Source: Alkalinema sp. CAN_BIN05 (GTDB lineage Bacteria > Cyanobacteriota > Cyanobacteriia > Leptolyngbyales > Leptolyngbyaceae). Taken from it: a stretch of DNA of 5,139 bases. The translations under genes and the position numbers were made by a program. Of this stretch, positions 1-5,139 are shown one piece after another. Position 1 is the first letter of the stretch. Each line of letters starts with the position of its first letter. The DNA lies in NCBI GenBank assembly GCA_026786325.1, contig JAJAYH010000069.1, positions 1-5,139 of the forward strand, read 5' to 3'. A model generated the notes under the pieces. It was not told the origin of the DNA. It saw only the letters and a program-made list of their open reading frames with translations, and searched no databases.

Positions 1-654
1 CAATTCTGCAACTTCAGCGGCATTAAAGTTTCTCAGTGTGAACGATCGGACTTTGATATTAAATGGACTGGCTGTATTCAATCGTTCACTGCCACCTGCC
101 GCGACTTTATAATCTCGCACATCGCGTAAACCGATTAAGCCAACTGATTGGGGGAAGTTCTTAGGGCGATCGGGAAAGCCATCCCGCAACTGCCGCAACA
201 CTGAAACCAATGCTTGATCTTGAAGCGAATCAATTTCATCAATAAATACTGCAAGCGGACTGGGTGAAGCTTTTGCCCATGCTTCTAGAGCCGATTGAAT
301 TCGTTGTCCGGGAGGCGCATCGGGCCAAGCTGGAGGGTGGAACTCTTGGGGAAGGCGGTTTTCAGCAGCACGTCTCCATGAGCCTAAGATTGCCAGTTCT
401 GCACTACCTGGGTCTTGTGGAAAGGCTGCGCCCACTTCAGCCGAAACCATTACGGCCACAAATTGTCCCTGTTCGGTTAATTGTTCTGCTAACCCCATCA
501 TCGCTGTCGATTTTCCCGTCTGACGCGGCGCATGAAATACAAAATAATTACGCTGTGCAATCAAATGCACCAAATTAGGCAACCTTGCCGTCGCTGATAA
601 TGTGTAGTGAATATCAGGTTGGCATGGACCTGTGGTGTTGAATGCACGAATCAT
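1..654 (-). CDS. AAA-like P-loop ATPase, N-terminal part (cut by left window edge)
   Basis: An open frame reads leftward from ATG at 652-654 to base 1 without a stop, giving 218 residues; the C-terminus lies outside the window. Seen directly: a Walker A loop APRQTGKST at residues 42-50 and a hydrophobic strand ending in a Walker B motif, LAVFIDEID, at 134-142. A conserved-looking segment GLIGLRDVRDYK (172-183) follows, then SPFNIKVRSFTLRNF (196-210). This start and motif order match bacterial proteins usually annotated only as AAA-like ATPase or ATP-binding protein, common in cyanobacteria, whose substrate is generally unknown. ATP binding and hydrolysis are therefore likely; the cellular role is not known. 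The missing C-terminus could carry an effector or nuclease domain, which cannot be judged here. No Shine-Dalgarno precedes the start; it was chosen because the FNTTGPC segment right after it is typical of the family. The gene is divergent from the yefM-yoeB operon. Confidence 0.87.
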   Translation of the reverse strand, partial: MIRAFNTTGPCQPDIHYTLSATARLPNLVHLIAQRNYFVFHAPRQTGKSTAMMGLAEQLTEQGQFVAVMVSAEVGAAFPQDPGSAELAILGSWRRAAENRLPQEFHPPAWPDAPPGQRIQSALEAWAKASPSPLAVFIDEIDSLQDQALVSVLRQLRDGFPDRPKNFPQSVGLIGLRDVRDYKVAAGGSERLNTASPFNIKVRSFTLRNFNAAEVAEL

Positions 655-752
655 AGATGTGGGGGAATTAGGATAGATTTCTAGTCTACGATCGCACCAA
701 TCTAAACGCTGAAAAAATCATTCAACAAGTCCAGAACTCTATCAGAATCCGT

Positions 753-782
753 TAGAACGATCGATGAAATGAGTTGTACAAT
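753..782 (+). promoter_or_regulatory. candidate promoter of the yefM-yoeB operon
   Basis: A possible -10 box TACAAT at 777-782 matches TATAAT at five of six positions and overlaps the right arm of the first operator palindrome. The best upstream partner is TAGAAC at 753-758 with an 18 bp spacer, a poor -35 match (three of six). Transcription would start near 789, leaving a leader of about 20 bases before the antitoxin ATG at 811. The overlap with the operator is what autorepression requires. Inferred from position and sequence only. Confidence 0.4.
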
Positions 783-792
783 AAGTTGTACA
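774..792 (+). promoter_or_regulatory. YefM-YoeB operator: paired TGTACA palindromes
   Basis: Two TGTACA palindromes lie at 775-780 and 787-792, with centres 12 bp apart. The first extends to an 8 bp perfect palindrome TTGTACAA (774-781); the second stops at the six-base core. Together they form a tandem repeat of AGTTGTACA (772-780 and 784-792). In E. coli the YefM-YoeB operator is known to be a long and a short palindrome with the same TGTACA core spaced 12 bp apart, bound cooperatively by antitoxin and then by the antitoxin-toxin complex. Position just upstream of a yefM homologue supports the same role here. Confidence 0.85.
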
Positions 793-810
793 TGTTTTGA
801 TTTTATTACT

Positions 811-1071
811 ATGGATGCCATCACCTACTCTGCGGCCCGTGCAAACCTAGCCAGTACCATGAGTCGCGTTTGTAACGATCATGAGGCATTGATCATCACT
901 CGAAATGGTGAACAATCTGTTGTTATGATTTCGCTCGAAGACTATAGCGCCCTCGAAGAAACGGCCTATCTGTTACGCAGTCCCAACAATGCAAAACGTC
1001 TACTCTCTGCGATCGAACAACTCAATTCAGGACAAGGAACGCAACGAGAGTTGATTGAGGAGTGTGAATGA
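811..1071 (+). CDS. yefM: YefM/Phd-family antitoxin
   Basis: Encodes an 86-residue antitoxin that would bind and neutralise the YoeB ribonuclease and, as DNA-binding partner, repress the operon. The N-terminus MDAITYSAARANLASTM matches the YefM pattern (E. coli MRTISYSEARQNL), including the arginine at residue 10 of the DNA-binding face. Further family segments are LIITRNGEQSVVMISLEDY (28-45) and LEETAYLLRSPNNAKRL (48-64). The acidic C-terminal tail (from about residue 65, ending ELIEECE) is the part expected to be disordered when free and to wrap the toxin. An in-frame ATG at 769 would add 14 residues, MSCTISCTCFDFIT, but that stretch is translated operator DNA and unlike the family, so the start at 811 is preferred. 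No Shine-Dalgarno is visible before it. The stop overlaps the toxin start (ATGA). Length is close to the E. coli protein. Confidence 0.95.
   Translation: MDAITYSAARANLASTMSRVCNDHEALIITRNGEQSVVMISLEDYSALEETAYLLRSPNNAKRLLSAIEQLNSGQGTQRELIEECE
1057..1062 (+). promoter_or_regulatory. ribosome binding site of yoeB
   Basis: GAGGAG lies five bases upstream of the toxin ATG at 1068, inside the last codons of the antitoxin. It is the clearest Shine-Dalgarno I noticed in the window; the antitoxin itself has none visible. Toxin translation is probably coupled to antitoxin translation through the ATGA overlap. Confidence 0.75.
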
Positions 1072-1322
1072 GACTGGTTTTTTCGGATGAAGCTTGGGAG
1101 GACTATCTGTACTGGCAAAAACAGGACAAACGGATGGTGGAGCGGATTAATAAACTCATTGGTGAGACGAAACGAGACCCCTTTAACGGAATTGGAAAGC
1201 CAGAAGCCTTAAAACATGCTTTGTCAGGCTTCTGGTCACGGCGAATGACCGACGAACACCGAATGATCTATCGGGTTGACGGGGACGATCTGTTGATTGC
1301 CCAGTTGCGTCACCACTACTGA
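1068..1322 (+). CDS. yoeB: YoeB-family mRNA interferase toxin
   Basis: Encodes an 84-residue toxin, the same length as E. coli YoeB and nearly collinear with it (shared segments include DYLYWQ, GKPE, LKH, LSGFWSRR, EEH/DEH and the C-terminal HY). YoeB is a RelE-superfamily endoribonuclease that binds the ribosomal A site and cuts mRNA, stopping translation. Catalytic residues known from E. coli are all in place at the same numbers: Glu46, Arg65, His83 and Tyr84. No truncation or frameshift is seen, so the toxin looks active and must be held by the antitoxin encoded just upstream. The start ATG overlaps the antitoxin stop by four bases and has a strong ribosome binding site at 1057-1062. The gene ends 33 bp from the convergent glycosyltransferase gene, with no clear hairpin between them. 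Confidence 0.97.
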   Translation: MRLVFSDEAWEDYLYWQKQDKRMVERINKLIGETKRDPFNGIGKPEALKHALSGFWSRRMTDEHRMIYRVDGDDLLIAQLRHHY

Positions 1323-1355
1323 CCGCCTGTACAAATCACCTGCCTATCGAGATTT

Positions 1356-2576
1356 CTACCGAGAAGCCAGCCCCTTGGTTAATCCAAACGAAGCCCGAAG
1401 ACTACTCGCCACCGGAGCCATCTTGCCCTTCTGACAGACTTCCGCATACAACGCCTCCACATCCGTAATGTTCTGGCTCAATGTATACCGTTCTAAAACC
1501 CGATCGCGAGCTTTTTGCCCCAACAATTGCGTCAATTCTGGGTGGTCGCGAAACAACGGCAACAATGTCTGCAACTGAGTCGCCACAGACTGATTGGTCC
1601 GCATAATAATCCCCGCCCCTTGCTCCAGCACCTCGCCATCTGCCCCAGCATCCGTGGCAATGCAAGCTAATCCGCAAGCCATGGCTTCGAGTAATGACAG
1701 CGATAATCCTTCCACCAGTGACGGCAAAATATACACATCAGCACTGCGCAAAATCTCAATCCGCCGACTTTCCTCCGCGACAAATCCTAGCCATTCCACT
1801 CCAATCTCCTCACCGTACTGCGCCTTCAACGACGACAACAACGGCCCACTTCCCACCATCAACAACCGACTGTTACCACTCATATTTGCCGATTTCCAGG
1901 CTTTAAGTAGTGCTTCAACATTTTTCTCTGGTGCAATACGACCTTGATATACAAAAATCCGATCGGTTCCCCAAGCTTGCCGCATTGGCATGTCTTTTTT
2001 CGGGATGGAACTGGGGCAATATTTATCGACATCAACGCCATTGGGAATCACGGCAATCCGATCGCTCCCCACGCCTAACTTGATCAACAGATCTTTCTGT
2101 AAGTACGAGAAAACTATTACCCGATCGTAATGGGCAAGCGCGGGGGCATAAAGCTGATACATCAAATACTGAGTCCCCGAAGCCCAGTTTCTCACCTGAT
2201 TATCAAAGGCCGGATGAAAGGTCGCAACTAAAGGCACATCCAAGTCTTCACACAACTCTGGCAATCGAAAATCAAGGGGCGACAATGTGAGTGACGCATG
2301 GACCACATCAGGCTTCAAACGTCGAAGGGCACGGTATAGAAGTTTGCTCGATCGTAATTTAGGCAGCGTATAAATCTGAGATTTGAACAAAAACGGAATG
2401 GTTACTTCCTGAAAATTAGGGGCGAATTCAGGATTATGTTCTTCTTCGCTATCGTCTTGGGAAAAGTGAAAAAAGCTAACGTGATGCTCGCGATCGAGGA
2501 GTGAATTTGTGACTTCCCGACCGTAGGTAACGTTGCCACAAAAGGGCGACTTTTTCCCTAACCAAGCAATATGCAT
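1356..2576 (-). CDS. GT4-family glycosyltransferase (GT-B fold)
   Basis: A 406-residue glycosyltransferase that should transfer a sugar from a nucleotide-sugar donor to an unidentified acceptor in the cytoplasm or at the membrane face. The N-terminal Rossmann half starts MHIAWLGKKSPFCGNVTYG, with a glycine-containing acceptor-side loop, and includes LKPDVVHASLTLSPLDFRLPE (87-107) and ATFHPAFD (118-125). The linker strand has VIPNGVDVDKY (176-186). The donor-binding C-terminal half has YQGRIAPEKNVEALL (210-224), a family signature with donor-phosphate-contacting Arg213 and Lys218, then LMVGSGPL (239-246) and the retaining-GT4 E-x7-E motif, Glu289 to Glu297 in VEGLSLSLLEAMACG. There is no signal peptide or membrane segment; the last 20 residues look poorly structured. 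From memory, close relatives are widespread in cyanobacteria, so a core lipid or cell-envelope role is possible. The cyanobacterial digalactosyldiacylglycerol synthase DgdA is one GT4 candidate, unproven here. It lies 74 bp downstream of the transporter gene. Confidence 0.93.
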   Translation of the reverse strand: MHIAWLGKKSPFCGNVTYGREVTNSLLDREHHVSFFHFSQDDSEEEHNPEFAPNFQEVTIPFLFKSQIYTLPKLRSSKLLYRALRRLKPDVVHASLTLSPLDFRLPELCEDLDVPLVATFHPAFDNQVRNWASGTQYLMYQLYAPALAHYDRVIVFSYLQKDLLIKLGVGSDRIAVIPNGVDVDKYCPSSIPKKDMPMRQAWGTDRIFVYQGRIAPEKNVEALLKAWKSANMSGNSRLLMVGSGPLLSSLKAQYGEEIGVEWLGFVAEESRRIEILRSADVYILPSLVEGLSLSLLEAMACGLACIATDAGADGEVLEQGAGIIMRTNQSVATQLQTLLPLFRDHPELTQLLGQKARDRVLERYTLSQNITDVEALYAEVCQKGKMAPVASSLRASFGLTKGLASR

Positions 2577-2650
2577 ATTTTCTACCGTTGTGTCCTAAAT
2601 CGGCTTAAACCGTCTTTGAGTCCGAATCCATTATGGCTGAGGACGGACAT

Positions 2651-4213
2651 TTAAACATCGGTCTGAGGAATAGCATTGCGGGTGATATACCAAGTTAAGG
2701 CTGCGCCCGCTAGGACGATCGCCGACAAACATAAAAACACCACCTTCAACCCCAGTGCCGATTCTCCAATCCCCGCTAGCACCAAGGGTAAACTCAAGGC
2801 AATGTTCACCGCATTATTTTGTAAGCCAAACACCTTGCCCCGCATGTCTTCTGGGGTTTCTTGTTGAATTGTGGTTTGCATGGGAATTCCGATCGCCGCC
2901 GCAAAAAATCCCACCAACGCTAGACAGCCAAAGGACGGCCAAAAATGAGTATAAGTGAAGGCCAATGCCGACAATGCCGCCGCCACGCCCGTCGAGCCAT
3001 AGAGTGCAAGGCGATTGTTTGAAATTCGCTGACCAAAGTTGCCCAACAACGTTGCACCCATGGCCATGCCCAAACCGCCCGCTGCCAACAAAAAGCCAAA
3101 TTGTGACGATTTGATTTCAGGCATCACTTCAGCCAACCGCACGGCTAACACCGACAACGCGGCAAACACTGAGAACAAAATTACGAGCTGAATCAAGGCC
3201 GCCCGCACATGCGCCTGTTTGCCAAGGTAGTTCAAGCCGTCTTTAATATCGGCAAATACGTGGGGCCGTTCGATCGTTTTATCAACGGGGACTTCGCCTG
3301 TTTTAAGCAACAGAAGCAGAAGACCTGCGATCGCATAACCGCCGCCCACCACCAATTCCTTACCCAAATCCATCACGCCCAAGCCCGAGAAAAGCTGATC
3401 AGCCAACGCCAACAGCGGCTCCCCAACAGCAAATCCAATAATCACCGAGGCCATCATTGTGGTGGTGTACAACGAATTGGCGGATAGAAGATTTTCCTTT
3501 TCAACCAAAAGCGGCATCACCGATTGTTCCGCAGGCGCAAAGAACTGCGTCAATGTAGACACTAAAAATGTGATCACCAACATCAACGCAAACCCGACCG
3601 GAGTCTCGCCCCAAGGTGCCCAGTCCTTCACGGCCCACAACATCACCGGAAGCGAAAAAACCAACAGCCCCCGCAGCAGATTGGTCGCGACTAAAACGCC
3701 TTTCTTGGACCACCGATCGACATACACACCAGCAATAGAGCCAAATAAAATCGCCGGAATCGTTGAGGCAATCATTGTCGAAGACACCCAACCGCTAATG
3801 GGCTGGTCATCCTGTTGAAACCGGGATGCAATCAGCGCAATCATTAATACCAAGTAAACCTTGTCTGCCAACTGGGAAAAAACCTGACCCGACCACAGCG
3901 TCAAGAAAGCACGATTTTTTAATACAGGAAGAAAGCCTCGTTCTGGCGAGACTTCAGGGTGCGCCAAGGCTTCAAGCTGGGCTAATGGCTCCTGAAGCTC
4001 TGCACCATTAAGTGGCGGATGGATTGATGGGTCTGAAGAATCCTGAAGCAATACCTTGGCCTTATCGAACGGAATAACTTTAGATTCATCGCTAAATGGG
4101 CTGCCCTGATTTCCGGTTAATTTTCCACGGGGAGACGGATTTCCAGGAGTTGGGGGCGTTGTTTTTCGGGACGGTTGGGGGGACACAGGATTGTGCATAC
4201 TGCCGGGTTTCAT
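2651..4213 (-). CDS. MFS transporter with long N-terminal extension (MFS_3-like)
   Basis: A 520-residue inner-membrane protein of the major facilitator superfamily, probably a proton-driven exporter; the substrate is unknown. Residues 1-92 are a hydrophilic, Pro/Ser-rich tail with no membrane segment. From LKNRAFLTLWSGQVFSQLADKVY (98-120) about twelve hydrophobic segments follow, roughly at 101-131, 144-165, 174-194, 207-228, 250-272, 288-303, 336-360, 371-391, 403-421, 426-447, 466-482 and 489-511. Between helices 2 and 3 is the MFS motif A loop AGVYVDRWSKKGV (161-173, Asp166, Arg167). FAPAEQSVMPLLV (225-237) and QQETPEDMRGKVFGLQN (450-466) are typical of the branch that includes EntS-like exporters and lysophospholipid transporter-like proteins. 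An in-frame stop lies one codon upstream of the ATG, so the start cannot be further out; Met6 is a possible alternative and still leaves most of the tail. Same strand as the glycosyltransferase, 74 bp before it. Confidence 0.92.
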   Translation of the reverse strand: MKPGSMHNPVSPQPSRKTTPPTPGNPSPRGKLTGNQGSPFSDESKVIPFDKAKVLLQDSSDPSIHPPLNGAELQEPLAQLEALAHPEVSPERGFLPVLKNRAFLTLWSGQVFSQLADKVYLVLMIALIASRFQQDDQPISGWVSSTMIASTIPAILFGSIAGVYVDRWSKKGVLVATNLLRGLLVFSLPVMLWAVKDWAPWGETPVGFALMLVITFLVSTLTQFFAPAEQSVMPLLVEKENLLSANSLYTTTMMASVIIGFAVGEPLLALADQLFSGLGVMDLGKELVVGGGYAIAGLLLLLLKTGEVPVDKTIERPHVFADIKDGLNYLGKQAHVRAALIQLVILFSVFAALSVLAVRLAEVMPEIKSSQFGFLLAAGGLGMAMGATLLGNFGQRISNNRLALYGSTGVAAALSALAFTYTHFWPSFGCLALVGFFAAAIGIPMQTTIQQETPEDMRGKVFGLQNNAVNIALSLPLVLAGIGESALGLKVVFLCLSAIVLAGAALTWYITRNAIPQTDV

Positions 4214-4262
4214 AGCCTAATGGGAAAAACGAAAATCATCATGAAATGAAAGCGAATGAGAC

Positions 4263-4268
4263 ACTATA
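4263..4268 (-). promoter_or_regulatory. possible -10 box for the transporter gene
   Basis: Read on the minus strand, TATAGT matches TATAAT at five of six positions and sits 49 bases before the transporter start. No good -35 lies at the usual distance (CGACTG at 17 bp). The 199 bp gap between recO and the transporter is A/T-rich here and has room for a promoter, which is why the site is listed, but support is weak. Confidence 0.22.
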
Positions 4269-4412
4269 GGATATTAAAAGATCCTCAGTCGCGAAAATGC
4301 CTGTTAATAGTTTAGCACCTGCATCTTATTCAAAGTCGGACGAATCGGCGATCGATTCTACGCCACGGGTATCTTAAAGCACTTCAAAATATGCATTTCG
4401 TACTCAATTTGC

Positions 4413-5139
4413 CTAAAAGAGTTGATCTACTAATGTCGCCGATCGGATCGGTCGATCGAAATGGTAATGGGCACAGGATCGTAAAAGGCGTTCAATGGAT
4501 CGCCATGCCATGTCGGGATTCATGCCTTGGGGAAGCGTTTCTGGATCCAAATAGGGTAACTCTTTCCCGGACAGTTGCTGCATCAGCGTCATTTGAATGG
4601 CTCCAAGCTGAGTAGGCCGAGAGGCTTGTTTGGGAGAATATAGCCGCACCGGACGTTCTGCAACCCGAGTCACCGCAGCAGATGCCGTCACCGCGCCAGA
4701 TCCAGCCTGTATTTCCCGATCGTCTTCTGGCGTTTCACCTTGCTGTTCCGCTCGCCAAGCTGCCAATGCTGCCAACGTCACGGCCCCGCCCGCCTCTACA
4801 CTAAACGCCGATCGCCATACCGGATTCCCCACTTCTGGCTCTAGAATTTCCCCACTCAAACAACAGCGATACATCTGCGGCGCAACCCCAGCTATCGCTA
4901 AAAGTTGATATATGGCATGGGTCAACCGAGCTAAGATTTCCTCTGGTGCGGCGGCTTGTAATCGATGCAAATGTTCCATCAAAAGATAAAAAAGCCCTTC
5001 TTGAGATTGATCGCTCTGAGCTTGCTGGAGGGCGAGTTCGGCTAAGTATTGGCTGGCGGTGAGTTTACGAATGTCGAGGGCGAGTTTTGGAAACGATTCG
5101 ATTGACTCCGCCTGGGTAATTTTGTCCATGGACTTGCCC
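4413..5139 (-). CDS. recO: DNA repair protein RecO, C-terminal part (cut by right window edge)
   Basis: RecO works in the RecFOR pathway: it anneals single strands and, with RecR, helps load RecA onto SSB-coated DNA at gaps. The window holds 241 residues to the stop at 4413-4415. The frame stays open through the edge: codons for Gly-Lys-Ser precede the ATG at 5127-5129, giving GKSMDKITQAESIESF, which corresponds to the internal GKSLDKI-type segment of cyanobacterial RecO. That ATG is therefore internal, and the N-terminal OB-fold is missing from the window. Numbering from that Met: SFPKLALDIRKLTASQYLAELAL (12-34) and the helical domain with EHLHRLQ (52-58) are followed by YRCCLSGEILEP (87-98) and WRSAFSVEAGGAV (105-117). 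Residues about 126-172 form a low-complexity linker, and the protein ends HFDRPIRSATLVDQLF. Only the Cys89-Cys90 pair is present where some RecO proteins have a four-cysteine zinc site. Confidence 0.9.
   Translation of the reverse strand, partial: GKSMDKITQAESIESFPKLALDIRKLTASQYLAELALQQAQSDQSQEGLFYLLMEHLHRLQAAAPEEILARLTHAIYQLLAIAGVAPQMYRCCLSGEILEPEVGNPVWRSAFSVEAGGAVTLAALAAWRAEQQGETPEDDREIQAGSGAVTASAAVTRVAERPVRLYSPKQASRPTQLGAIQMTLMQQLSGKELPYLDPETLPQGMNPDMAWRSIERLLRSCAHYHFDRPIRSATLVDQLF

Noticed and set aside
264..578. Plus-strand open frame of about 104 codons
   Set aside because: It lies wholly antisense to the ATPase coding region, which has unmistakable Walker motifs, and its own translation resembles nothing I recognise.
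1323..1355. Terminator between the convergent yoeB and glycosyltransferase genes
   Set aside because: The repeated CGAG there is direct, not inverted, and no stable stem can be drawn.
1594..1947. Plus-strand frames within the glycosyltransferase gene
   Set aside because: They are antisense shadows; the translations are Ser/Pro/Thr-rich low complexity, while the minus strand carries complete GT4 motifs.
2601..2648. Small inverted repeats in the gap between transporter and glycosyltransferase
   Set aside because: Stems are only 3 and 5 bp with a large loop in the longer one and no T-run; they are not distinguishable from chance.
3209..3818. Open frames overlapping the transporter gene on either strand
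   Set aside because: They are out-of-frame readings of the transporter, with no recognisable domain and no start signals.
4342..4358. Perfect 6 bp hairpin GAATCG/CGATTC with a 5-base loop downstream of recO
   Set aside because: The stem is short, no T-run follows on the minus strand, and its arm is part of the abundant CGATCG motif, so it does not qualify as a terminator.
4440..4458. Dense GATCG cluster as a possible binding site or repeat element
   Set aside because: It lies within the recO coding sequence and is explained by the general HIP1-core excess plus Asp/Arg/Ile codons in the RecO C-terminus.
4391..4908. Plus-strand frames opposite recO
   Set aside because: They are antisense to a well-supported RecO reading frame and look like noise.
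5127..5129. ATG on the minus strand as the recO start
   Set aside because: The frame remains open upstream to the edge and the preceding Gly-Lys-Ser matches the internal RecO sequence, so this Met is internal.

Overview
This 5.1 kb window most likely comes from a cyanobacterial chromosome. The hexamer CGATCG, the core of the cyanobacterial HIP1 repeat, occurs at least 21 times, about 17-fold above the roughly 1.25 expected at equal base composition, and one full GCGATCGC is present. The protein sequences also resemble cyanobacterial versions as I remember them. No species can be named from this.

Layout, left to right. (1) 1-654, minus strand: the N-terminal part (218 residues) of a P-loop ATPase with clear Walker A and Walker B motifs, cut by the left edge. 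(2) 655-810: a divergent intergenic region holding a two-palindrome operator and a plausible promoter. (3) 811-1322, plus strand: a complete YefM-YoeB type II toxin-antitoxin operon whose genes overlap by ATGA. (4) 1356-2576, minus: a GT4-family glycosyltransferase, convergent with the toxin gene. (5) 2651-4213, minus: a major facilitator superfamily transporter with an unusual 90-residue Pro/Ser-rich N-terminal extension. (6) 4413-5139, minus: the C-terminal three quarters or so of the recombination-repair protein RecO, cut by the right edge. No stretch above 300 bases lacks a gene, and I see no tRNA, rRNA, insertion sequence or CRISPR array.

How the genes fit together. The toxin-antitoxin pair is self-contained. 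The antitoxin-toxin complex should repress its own promoter through two TGTACA-centred sites whose centres are exactly 12 bp apart, the geometry described for the E. coli yefM-yoeB operator. The three right-hand genes (recO, transporter, glycosyltransferase) all read leftward with gaps of 199 and 74 bp, so transporter and glycosyltransferase may share a transcript, while recO is separated by a gap large enough for its own terminator and a second promoter. Nothing links their functions beyond proximity. I do not see an obviously undescribed multi-gene system. The most informative points are the conserved toxin operator, the ATPase next to the toxin-antitoxin operon, the transporter extension and the unassigned glycosyltransferase.
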